Below are positions 1 through 7,041 of a stretch of DNA of 10,210 nucleotides, one piece after another. Each line of letters opens with the position of its first letter. Within the stretch, counting starts at the first letter, position 1. The translations under genes and the position numbers were made by a program. Source of the DNA: DATKMG01 sp035541995 (GTDB lineage Bacteria > Acidobacteriota > Terriglobia > Versatilivoradales > Versatilivoraceae); contig DATKMG010000339.1 in NCBI GenBank assembly GCA_035541995.1, positions 1 to 10,210 on the forward strand, written 5' to 3'. The notes beneath the pieces were generated by a model, which saw only the letters and a program-made list of their open reading frames with translations, was not told the origin of the DNA and searched no databases.

Positions 1-703
1 TCGAAACGACTCCACTCATAAACGGGGTCACTTTCCAGCAGACAATTAAGATGGCAGCCCATCCAATTAACCTGCAAGCCACGAGTGTGGCAATTACAGC
101 AAAGAGGCTGTGAAAGACGGCGAATGCAGCCAGGGGGCCCAGGTAGGTGAGGAATCCCAAAGGTATTCTAACCGCGTTGATAAGATCAAACCGCTGTTTG
201 GCTTCCAGCAGCCCTTGCAGTCCTGCAGTGGTGATAATGATTGGGATGCACAATGCCAAAAGGTGAAGTACAGAAGTTACTTCAGATTCAAGGTCGCCTG
301 GTATCTGTAACCATTGGACCGCGGCTTTGCGAGCAAAGGCGAAAAGTAACAGCATCGCAATTAGCCCAGGGACTAACATCAGGAAGAGACTCGTACGGAC
401 AAGGCCCGGGATCTCTTTGTCCAGGCCTGCTCCAAGCTTTTCGGAAACTAGTTTAGTCAAGGCCCGGCCTAACCCCAAATCAAACAGACTGAAATAACCG
501 ATAAAGGACCAGGTAAGCGCCAGCACACCAAAACTCTCAGTTCCCATACCTCTGACGAGGCGAGGAATGGCAAAGTAAGCGGCGAGTAAGGGTGTCAACT
601 GGCCGAAGAGATTGATAAGAGCATTTCGTGCCAGCAGACGCCCCCCAGTCATCTGGTGCAGGCGCAACTTCGATTCAGAAGTGGTAAAGCCTTGAGGTAC
701 CAC
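1..703 (-). CDS. Wzx-like polysaccharide flippase, N-terminal part (cut by window edge)
   Basis: This is an open minus-strand frame of 234 codons with no stop before the left edge, so only the N-terminal half is seen. It is very hydrophobic with several predicted membrane helices, roughly at residues 33-50, 57-75, 104-124, 144-161, 181-205 and 208-223. The pattern LARNALINLFGQ, then PRLVRGMGTESFGVLAL, then the FDLGLGRALTKLVSE segment, is typical of oligosaccharide flippases of the MOP superfamily (Wzx/RfbX type). These move undecaprenyl-linked repeat units across the inner membrane. The in-frame TGA lies 8 codons upstream of the chosen GTG start. I chose GTG at 703 because AGGAAG sits 9 bases upstream; the internal ATG at 652 (removing 17 residues) has no clear ribosome site. 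It follows the family-4 glycosyltransferase by 108 bases. The family call is firm; the substrate is unknown. Confidence 0.85.
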   Translation of the reverse strand, partial: MVPQGFTTSESKLRLHQMTGGRLLARNALINLFGQLTPLLAAYFAIPRLVRGMGTESFGVLALTWSFIGYFSLFDLGLGRALTKLVSEKLGAGLDKEIPGLVRTSLFLMLVPGLIAMLLLFAFARKAAVQWLQIPGDLESEVTSVLHLLALCIPIIITTAGLQGLLEAKQRFDLINAVRIPLGFLTYLGPLAAFAVFHSLFAVIATLVACRLIGWAAILIVCWKVTPFMSGVVS

Positions 704-712
704 AAGAGTAAG

Positions 713-718
713 CTTCCT
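713..718 (-). promoter_or_regulatory. Ribosome binding site AGGAAG for the flippase
   Basis: On the minus strand AGGAAG lies 9 bases before a GTG codon at 703. It decides the start in favour of GTG 703 over the ATG at 652, which has only pyrimidine-rich sequence before it. Confidence 0.5.
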
Positions 719-811
719 AAGAATTCATTAGCCTGCACAGGTCATCAGTTCAGAACGAAGAAGGAACAAAAAGCCCAAGAATTACTGAACTGCTGTCGTT
801 CTTCAAACAAA

Positions 812-2014
812 TCAGGAACCAGAATAAATCTCTCCAGAGTTCCAGCTATTTCCGCTCGCAAGTAAGAGATAAAGATCGGCAAGACCCTGCCAGATTTTCT
901 CGGGTTTGAAGTCGCTAATGCAGCGAAGTCTTGCATTTCTTCCCCAAGCCTTTGCAGTTTCCCGATCATTCAATACGCGACGCATTCCTTGGGCAATGGC
1001 CAGTGAGTTCTTAGATTCGACAAGTATTCCTGTCCGTTCATGGACTATCGCGTCAACTACTCCCAACGTGCGCGATCCGAGGCATGGTACTTCCATAGCA
1101 CCTGCTTCGAGGATGGCATTGGGAAAGCCTTCACCATGGGAAGGGAAAACGAGGCAGTCCATGGCGGCATACGCAGGCCTTGGATCGGTCATGAAACCTA
1201 CAAAGTGGCACATGGGGTCAGACTTCATTTTCGATACTGAGTCCTCAATTTCTAAATCAACTTCTGGTGGAGAGACAACTATTAGATGGGTATCGGGGTG
1301 CTCGTTGCGAACTATCTGCCACGCCTCTGAAAGTTCTTTAATCCCCTTCATGTAAGTCAATCTGCCCACATAACCCAATATCCGCGAGCCTTCTGGTATC
1401 CTATATTTAGAGCACAGTTTCTTTGCCTTGGTTAATATTTCCTCTGTCTTCTGGTAGACCGTAGAATCGACTCCGTTGGATGACCCCTGCCCTATAAGAA
1501 CCATTTTCTTAGTAGAACAAATAGACCTCTTTTGAAACGATTGCCGATTTGAAGCACTAATGAACAAGACTCGATGTGCACAGAGACTTATTACTCTCTC
1601 GAACTGAGAAAAGATAAACTGTTTGGTTGATCCCAAGCTCCTTGTCTCCACTCCACGGTTCACATAAACAATTTTGGGGACGCCGTTGAGGCGTCCGGCC
1701 ATAGCTGACAACATGCCACCTTTCTTCGTGCAACAGTTGACAATACTGTATCGATTGGCGCTGATGAGGCGATAAAGTTTCCAGAAAGCACTCCAGTCGC
1801 TGAAGAATGAAGGGTATCTGTCGATTCGAATAGGATAGAGCTTCACCCCTTCTCGCTGTGCTGCCTCCCAGGACCTAGGATCATCTTCGCATGCCACATC
1901 GATATCGAAACCAATGCTTTTGAGGTAGGCCAATTGACCCCGCAGGGGATAGTAGAGAGTGAACCATGATGGAACTACATAAAGCACTTTCTTGTTAACT
2001 ATTCCTATAGCCAT
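812..2014 (-). CDS. Family-4 (GT-B) glycosyltransferase
   Basis: This is a cytoplasmic glycosyltransferase of 400 residues, near the usual family length. The N-terminal Rossmann domain begins KKVLYVVPSW (residues 8-17). The C-terminal nucleotide-sugar domain begins near residue 211 with ILGYVGRLTYMKGIKEL. The donor-binding E-x7-E motif is seen in HGEGFPNAILE (Glu 295 and Glu 303), followed by the usual GVVDAIVHERTGILV stretch. The overall pattern resembles CapM/PglA-like transferases of the GT4 family, which use a nucleotide sugar to extend a lipid-linked glycan. The frame is open upstream to a TTG at 2053 (13 more residues), but I prefer the ATG at 2014 because the conserved beta strand then begins at the usual distance from the start. 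Neither start has a strong ribosome site. Donor and acceptor cannot be read from sequence. Confidence 0.9.
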   Translation of the reverse strand: MAIGIVNKKVLYVVPSWFTLYYPLRGQLAYLKSIGFDIDVACEDDPRSWEAAQREGVKLYPIRIDRYPSFFSDWSAFWKLYRLISANRYSIVNCCTKKGGMLSAMAGRLNGVPKIVYVNRGVETRSLGSTKQFIFSQFERVISLCAHRVLFISASNRQSFQKRSICSTKKMVLIGQGSSNGVDSTVYQKTEEILTKAKKLCSKYRIPEGSRILGYVGRLTYMKGIKELSEAWQIVRNEHPDTHLIVVSPPEVDLEIEDSVSKMKSDPMCHFVGFMTDPRPAYAAMDCLVFPSHGEGFPNAILEAGAMEVPCLGSRTLGVVDAIVHERTGILVESKNSLAIAQGMRRVLNDRETAKAWGRNARLRCISDFKPEKIWQGLADLYLLLASGNSWNSGEIYSGS

Positions 2015-2195
2015 GGAGACGAATCTGCGCGCCTCGATTAACTCAGGACCCAAGAGGTTACTAAAGACGATAATCTATTTGGATTCTGTGGCGTCATCGC
2101 GATATCCTATGTTCTTTCCACTTAGCTAAAGAAGTCTGTATCAGCTTTCTCAAGAAGATATGTGGGAAAGTCCGGCTGGGGACTAGCGGCCTTTT

Positions 2196-3206
2196 TTATT
2201 CCTTGCAAGCGAAAGCATTCTCCAGACTGCGGACCTTTTGTTGATATTGGAACGCCCGTTGAATACCTTCGACCAATTGAGTTCTTGGCTGGTAGAACTG
2301 GAATAGCTTCCTGCAGTCTGCAACTCTCGCAAAGACCCCCTCGGGCTTTGATCGATCATTGATAACATCCGCAGCATGCCCAAGGATCATACAGGCAGAT
2401 TCCGCCAATTTCCGAAAGGAACTTGCTTCGCCGGAACCAAGGTTCAATGCCCGGCCCGGCTCCATCGCATAAAGGCAGGCGAAGACTGCGTCCACGACAT
2501 CGTCAATATGTATAAAATCGCGCAATTGGTTGCCTGAACCCCATACAACAATGGGTGATTCACCATTGGCCACGCGGCGGATAATGCTTGGGAATGGGTA
2601 AGTGTAGTCCTGATCTTCCCCGTAGCCGGAAAATGGCCGGAAAATGGCCACATCCAATCCATATTTTTCAACGGCGTGCCGAGCCAGAAATTCGCCCGTC
2701 AGCTTGGACCAGCCATAAGTCATGTCCGGTATTCCGATATCCTTTTCGAACGAGATCATGTCCTCCGAAAGCGGACAATGATTAAAATGGGTTTGGAACT
2801 TGATGGGATAAGCAGCCGATGAACTGAAGTAGACTAGCTTGCGCGGCATGGGCCTCTCCCTCACCACCCAATTGAAGAGAGTCGCATCGATTGCTAAGTC
2901 CGTGGCAACGCTTAGAGGGTCCCCTTCAATGGTCAATCGTCCCCCGACAACGGCAGCCAGATGAATGATCAAATCGAAATCCGCAGAAGCCTCCTTGGTG
3001 TAATCCCGGAGGTCCCCATGGATGAACTTGAATCTATTTTTGCTTTCTTCATTAACACGGAGATGGCTTGGCCACATCTCTGGATGAATTCCAGTGGACA
3101 GGTTGTCCACTGCAGTTACAAGGTAATCATGCTTCAACAACCAGTTCACGAAATGACGACCGACAAATCCACATCCGCCTGTGACAAGTGCCGTTTGTTT
3201 TCCCAT
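2196..3206 (-). CDS. NAD-dependent nucleotide-sugar epimerase/dehydratase (extended SDR)
   Basis: This is a 336-residue extended short-chain dehydrogenase/reductase. The NAD-binding glycine motif is TGGCGFVG (Gly 10, 13, 16), followed by the acidic VDNLSTG strand end (Asp 34) and GDLRD (64-68). Catalytic residues are visible: Ser in FSSSAAYP (about 128-130) and the YxxxK pair in TYGWSKL (Tyr 164, Lys 168). The C-terminal substrate domain shows FRPFSGYG and GSGNQLRDFIHIDD, standard in sugar-nucleotide epimerases and dehydratases such as UDP-glucose 4-epimerases and GDP-sugar epimerases/reductases. It likely makes a modified nucleotide sugar for this locus; the exact reaction (4-epimerase, 3,5-epimerase or 4,6-dehydratase) cannot be settled by eye. 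Its ATG overlaps the TAA of the upstream WecG-type gene as TAATG, implying coupled translation. Confidence 0.9.
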   Translation of the reverse strand: MGKQTALVTGGCGFVGRHFVNWLLKHDYLVTAVDNLSTGIHPEMWPSHLRVNEESKNRFKFIHGDLRDYTKEASADFDLIIHLAAVVGGRLTIEGDPLSVATDLAIDATLFNWVVRERPMPRKLVYFSSSAAYPIKFQTHFNHCPLSEDMISFEKDIGIPDMTYGWSKLTGEFLARHAVEKYGLDVAIFRPFSGYGEDQDYTYPFPSIIRRVANGESPIVVWGSGNQLRDFIHIDDVVDAVFACLYAMEPGRALNLGSGEASSFRKLAESACMILGHAADVINDRSKPEGVFARVADCRKLFQFYQPRTQLVEGIQRAFQYQQKVRSLENAFACKE

Positions 3207-3976
3207 TAGCGACTCATTCCATTGAGAAATCTTCGGTGCATCAATTCCATTGCCATAAGAAGAAGAAATGGACTATCCTCGATCAAGTAACGTCGGCCCA
3301 GCCGACGTGGATCCAAAAACAAGCGGTGCATCCACTCCAGCCCGTGATCGCACATCCATCGAGGTGCCCTAGGTTGGTCCCCCGAAATGATGTCAAAGGC
3401 CGAGCCGCAGCCAATTCCGACACTGGCATGACAATCCTCAAGATAGGTCGAAATCCAGCGCTCCTGTCGGGGTGCTCCGAGTGCAGCCAGGACAATCCTC
3501 GCGCCAACGGCTTTGATTTGGTGAACCAACAATCGATTTTCATTTTGCCCTAGTGAGAAAGGTGTGGCTATGGCGTGCAGATTAGCTCGCGGGAAGCGCT
3601 GCATCATCTTTCGAGCTGCCCGGTCTGCAACTCCTGGTTTCGCCCCTATCAGAGCTATCGAGCCTCCTGTTTCTGCAGAAATCTCAGCGCAGCTCCAGAT
3701 CAGGTCGGTACCGCTTACTCGACCTTTGAGGGGATCGCACAGAAGTGAAGCAGCCCAAACGATGGGTACTCCATCGGCCACCACCAAGTCAGCTTCGTTC
3801 AGTTCTTGGCAAAACCGGGAATCCCGTCTGGCCTTCATCACAGAATCGATGCTTCCAGGAACAACCTGTAGTCTCCTATTTCGGAGCACTGCAATGCGGA
3901 CGTACTCGACCGTTTTTGCAAACGAGATCGAATCGAATGGACACCCTAGAATATGGATTCGTTTGATACCTTCCAC
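3206..3976 (-). CDS. WecG/TagA/CpsF family glycosyltransferase (GT26)
   Basis: This 256-residue protein has the full length of the family. Signature blocks are present in order: ADGVPIVWA with the family's conserved Asp (residue 68), RVSGTDL (86-92), ALIGAKPGVADRAA (108-121), AALGAPRQERW (164-174), GSAFDIISGDQPRAP (191-205), GLEWMHRLFLDPRRLGRRYL (212-231). Family members transfer sugars such as ManNAcA, ManNAc or glucuronic acid onto a polyprenyl-linked acceptor at the inner face of the membrane, and the arginine-rich C-terminal tail is the membrane-binding appendage. The block that in WecG/TagA commonly reads T-x-N (for example VTPN) reads VPGSIDSV here. The start is GTG at 3976, with GAGGT 9 bases upstream; the TGA of the preceding gene lies within that ribosome site. 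The sugar donor is unknown. Confidence 0.9.
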   Translation of the reverse strand: MEGIKRIHILGCPFDSISFAKTVEYVRIAVLRNRRLQVVPGSIDSVMKARRDSRFCQELNEADLVVADGVPIVWAASLLCDPLKGRVSGTDLIWSCAEISAETGGSIALIGAKPGVADRAARKMMQRFPRANLHAIATPFSLGQNENRLLVHQIKAVGARIVLAALGAPRQERWISTYLEDCHASVGIGCGSAFDIISGDQPRAPRWMCDHGLEWMHRLFLDPRRLGRRYLIEDSPFLLLMAMELMHRRFLNGMSR

Positions 3977-3985
3977 TCTCCATCT

Positions 3986-3990
3986 ACCTC
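3986..3990 (-). promoter_or_regulatory. Ribosome binding site GAGGT deciding a GTG start
   Basis: GAGGT on the minus strand sits 9 bases before the GTG at 3976. It overlaps the TGA stop (3991-3989) of the upstream glycosyltransferase, so ribosomes finishing that gene are already at this site. This supports both the GTG start and translational coupling. Confidence 0.55.
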
Positions 3991-4903
3991 ATCTTTCGAA
4001 ATGAAGGGATGCATACTTCCAAGCTGAACCAAAGGAAACAGGCGCGCGCTTCAGGCTAGAGATGCGCCATTCTTGAAAAGCCTCCGGGACAGCATTCAGT
4101 ATATAAAGAAGAGACAGTTCCCTTCTCAACATCGCCTTTAGCGACATGGAAGAAACCCGTGCGAAAATTGCCAGTATGGCAAGTGGGATCGGCAAGCGCC
4201 TCCAGAGAACAAGCAAGCCGTTTCGTAATTCAACAAACCGACGTTTGGCCAAACTCGAGCGTCCGCACTTATCGCTATAGTGACGTACAGTCACTTTGGG
4301 GGAATAAACGATCTCCCATTCATGATTGAGGAGAGACAATCCAAGATCTTCTTCCTCCCTGGCATAGTCGAGATGTTCCCAGAAACCGCCAACGTGTTTA
4401 AATGCCTCAGCCCGAACACAAGAGGCACCTCCCGCAAAGGTAAATGTACGGAAAGGCCTTGAAGACCACGCATCCCTTGATCTGCGATAGACCCAGGCAG
4501 TGCCATCTATTTCTGAGCTATCAGCTTTTAGGACTCTGAAGGAGACAACCGCTAGACGGCCGTTTTGTTCAAAGAGATCTGCCGTCGTAGCTATATCGTC
4601 AGACGATTCAAAGGCTGCATCATTATCGAGGAAACAAAGGAGGTGGCCCGAGGCATACTTGGTAGCCAAGTTTCTAGAGGCTGCAACACCCTTAAGTGGA
4701 CAAGAAACATTCAAGAATTCTATACCTCTTTCACGCATCTCTTCGGCCATCGCTTTGATGATTGCCATAGAATTGTCTGTAGATCCTGCATCCAGCAAGA
4801 TCAGTTCTAAAGGGCGATGGCCTTGCTTTGCAATTGACAAGAGACAACGCTTTAGCGCGGCTGCTCGGTTAATATTGTGAACAAGTATAGAAACCTTCAC
4901 CAT
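3989..4903 (-). CDS. Family-2 (GT-A) glycosyltransferase with C-terminal membrane-associated segment
   Basis: This is a 304-residue glycosyltransferase of the GT2 family. The N-terminal strand VKVSILVHNINRAAALKRCL is followed by LILLDAGSTDNS (nucleotide-binding Asp 38), KGVAASRNLA, and the metal-binding DxD motif as FLDNDAAF (Asp 92 and Asp 94). The acceptor region reads FAGGASCVRAEAF (157-169) and the ED-type catalytic motif lies in AREEEDLGLSL (181-191). A hydrophobic stretch at about 232-256 with nearby Arg and Lys suggests an amphipathic or membrane anchor. It probably adds one sugar to the lipid-linked unit on the cytoplasmic side. The ATG start at 4903 has only a weak AGG close by. It lies 12 bases downstream of the deacetylase-transferase fusion gene and 12 bases upstream of the WecG-type gene, so it is probably co-transcribed with both. 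Confidence 0.9.
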   Translation of the reverse strand: MVKVSILVHNINRAAALKRCLLSIAKQGHRPLELILLDAGSTDNSMAIIKAMAEEMRERGIEFLNVSCPLKGVAASRNLATKYASGHLLCFLDNDAAFESSDDIATTADLFEQNGRLAVVSFRVLKADSSEIDGTAWVYRRSRDAWSSRPFRTFTFAGGASCVRAEAFKHVGGFWEHLDYAREEEDLGLSLLNHEWEIVYSPKVTVRHYSDKCGRSSLAKRRFVELRNGLLVLWRRLPIPLAILAIFARVSSMSLKAMLRRELSLLYILNAVPEAFQEWRISSLKRAPVSFGSAWKYASLHFER

Positions 4904-4915
4904 TGCCTAAGCACT

Positions 4916-6835
4916 TCAATTCTCGGATGAAACATCCGGTAAAATGCCAATCTCCACGGGATCACTAATTGTCAATTCTTTTTGCGGAACAGAACCCATA
5001 GCGAAGAGAGACCCCATGTGGGTTAGAAAATTCTTCCTGGATGAAATCGACCATTGGAAAATTGCCCTTGACTTCATAAAGTTCTGCTTGAGCCAGGCCA
5101 ATGCAGATTCTTTACCGAAGAGGCAAAAAGGTGCACTGATCGAGAGTGCCAATAACCGAAGTAGACTTCCGAGGCCAACTATCAATTCAAATATTCTCGC
5201 TTGGAAACTCCCCCTGTATTTTTGAAAATACAACCACGGAGCCTCTCCGTCTTCCATAGCAATGAGGAGGGATCGACAACTTGAAAGTTCGGCACTCCTG
5301 GCCCCAAGGTGCTGGACTACCGCAGACGGAATCACACATATTTCTCTACCAAGCCTGCGAATTCGCTCGCAGAAGTCAAGGTCCTCAAAGTACATAGGTA
5401 TTTGTTCGTCGAGTAACCCTGCCTGCTCGATCGTCTCTCGCCGAAACATCATGGCGGATCCGCTGATATACGGCACCGCCCTAGTGGATTTGCGATCCCA
5501 TTCAACCAGCAGCTCTCTGGAGAAGACTTTGTTACTTGGAAAGAGCTTGCGCAGACCGAAGGTGGTGTAGAAAGCGCTTCGAAGCGAAGGAAGCTCGCGA
5601 GCTTCATACATATCGATCTGCCCTTCTTGGTCAAGCCTGATAGGGCCTGCAACTCCAATCGAGTCGTTCGATTCCAATAGATTCTTGAGTTCTCGGAGCA
5701 CATCGGATTTGATTACCGCGTCTGGATTCAAAAGGAAGATGAAACTGCCGCAAGCCTGCTTTATTCCCAAGTTACAGGCTTTGGCGAAGCCGAAGTTTCC
5801 ACCGGTTTCGAAAATCCTCGTCAATGGGAAGCGGTTCTGAATTATCTGAACTGAATTATCTCCACTGCCATTATCAACAACGATAATTTCGAAATTACTA
5901 GACTTGGTGAATTGGTGAATACTCTTTAAACACTCGAGGATGTATCGACTTGAATTCCAGGTAACAATTACGACAGACACATCAGTTGCACGTGCATATG
6001 ATATTTTGGGTAATTCTTTCTTTTGCTGTTTGACCAATTCGTAACTGTCTACTTCAAATGGAGGTTTGTATACATTTCGCCTCCCAGGACTTCCGAGACG
6101 ACGCCAAATCAGTCGGGTCCAACTGGCCCAACCACTAGCCTTTAGTTCAAATAGGAGAAACGTGTCTTCTCGCTTGATCTCTAGCCTTTCTTTGGAGAAA
6201 ACGTCCTTGCCAGGAAACCCTACAGCATAGGCTGATGAGTAGCCCGCGTTCCTCACTAAGTGGGTCACTCTGTTGTCGTATCTTCCGTAAGGATAGGCAA
6301 AACGCTCCACAGGGTTACCCAGGTTTTCCTCAATGATGGTTTTTGAATCAACGCACTCCCGGATGACTTCTCTATCACTAAGCTTTGTCAAGTCCGGGTG
6401 GGAACAGGAATGACTCGAGAATGATATGTTATGTTCCGCCATCTCGCGGATTTGGCCCCAATTCAAATGGTGAGCAGGCTTGCTCCCAGTCCAGGCATGA
6501 CACGATCCGATCAAATCCGTGATGAGGAATACTGTTGCAGGAAAGCCATATGCTTTTAGTATTGGAAAGGCGACAGTGTAGGTTTCTAGATAACCGTCGT
6601 CGAAACTGAGGGCTACGAGCCTTGAACTCATAGACTCACGAGGAGAGATTCGATCCATTTTATCTAGAGAAACGACCTTAAATCCCTTTTCGTAGAGATA
6701 TTTCATCTGCCGCCTAAAATTCTCTGGCGTGACGGCGAGACCGAAAGGGTCATCCTCGGAGGATAGCGACGCTATCTGGTGATACAAAAGGACGGGGATT
6801 CTCCGATATGGAAAAAGAATAAATGGACTTTTCAT
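4916..6835 (-). CDS. Fusion protein: NodB-type polysaccharide deacetylase plus family-2 glycosyltransferase
   Basis: This is one uninterrupted 639-codon frame with two enzyme domains. Residues about 12-225 form a carbohydrate esterase 4 (NodB) domain: IPVLLYHQI near the start, LSFDDGYLETY with the catalytic and metal Asp pair (79-80), the metal-binding HSCSH (142-146), and FAYPYGRYDNRV (179-190). Residues about 286-520 form a GT2 domain: VSVVIVTWNSSRYILECLKS, IIVVDNGSGDNSVQI, NFGFAKACNLGI, LLNPDA (368-373) in place of DxD as in rhamnosyltransferase-like members, GSAMMFRRE (459-467) and MYFEDLDFCERI (481-492). A hydrophobic segment at 551-573 may anchor it to the membrane. A basic linker of about 60 residues joins the domains. 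No signal peptide is evident, so deacetylation would be cytoplasmic, perhaps on the lipid-linked intermediate. The order suggests the sugar added and the N-acetyl removed belong to one assembly step; that is inference. Confidence 0.88.
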   Translation of the reverse strand: MKSPFILFPYRRIPVLLYHQIASLSSEDDPFGLAVTPENFRRQMKYLYEKGFKVVSLDKMDRISPRESMSSRLVALSFDDGYLETYTVAFPILKAYGFPATVFLITDLIGSCHAWTGSKPAHHLNWGQIREMAEHNISFSSHSCSHPDLTKLSDREVIRECVDSKTIIEENLGNPVERFAYPYGRYDNRVTHLVRNAGYSSAYAVGFPGKDVFSKERLEIKREDTFLLFELKASGWASWTRLIWRRLGSPGRRNVYKPPFEVDSYELVKQQKKELPKISYARATDVSVVIVTWNSSRYILECLKSIHQFTKSSNFEIIVVDNGSGDNSVQIIQNRFPLTRIFETGGNFGFAKACNLGIKQACGSFIFLLNPDAVIKSDVLRELKNLLESNDSIGVAGPIRLDQEGQIDMYEARELPSLRSAFYTTFGLRKLFPSNKVFSRELLVEWDRKSTRAVPYISGSAMMFRRETIEQAGLLDEQIPMYFEDLDFCERIRRLGREICVIPSAVVQHLGARSAELSSCRSLLIAMEDGEAPWLYFQKYRGSFQARIFELIVGLGSLLRLLALSISAPFCLFGKESALAWLKQNFMKSRAIFQWSISSRKNFLTHMGSLFAMGSVPQKELTISDPVEIGILPDVSSEN

Positions 6836-7041
6836 TTAAGAAAACCAGACTTCATAAAGCGACCCTTGGGAGGTCGAAAAGCCATTACGCAATTCCCAAC
6901 AAGGGGTCGAGCTATTTTCTGACCACTAGGTCTACAAAAAGAAACCGTGATCATGAAATCCAAGTTGTTGTCCCTCCTCGAAAGCGTATACAAACTCTCC
7001 TCTCGTTTGCGGATGACCTAGAAGCTCGGCGGAGCCGGTTG
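6836..7041. other. 206-base gap before the deacetylase-transferase gene
   Basis: No convincing gene is seen. On the minus strand there is no clear -35/-10 pair and no strong terminator after the stop codon at 7042. The only notable structure is an 8-codon mini frame (6855-6832, encoding MKSGFLK) preceded by AAGGG at a 7-base spacing, whose TGA overlaps the ATG of the next gene as ATGA. Whether it is translated is unknown. Confidence 0.4.

Noticed and set aside
746..792. Terminator between the family-4 glycosyltransferase and the flippase (8-base arms CAGTTCAG/CTGAACTG)
   Set aside because: The loop is 31 bases and no T run follows the second arm on the minus strand; it may be chance pairing.
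906..1355. Plus-strand frame of 149 codons inside the family-4 glycosyltransferase
   Set aside because: It is the mirror of a well-supported minus-strand gene, with no motif and no ribosome site.
2160..2195. Terminator after the epimerase gene
   Set aside because: A 5-base stem (AGTCC/GGACT) with only two T bases after it is too weak to call.
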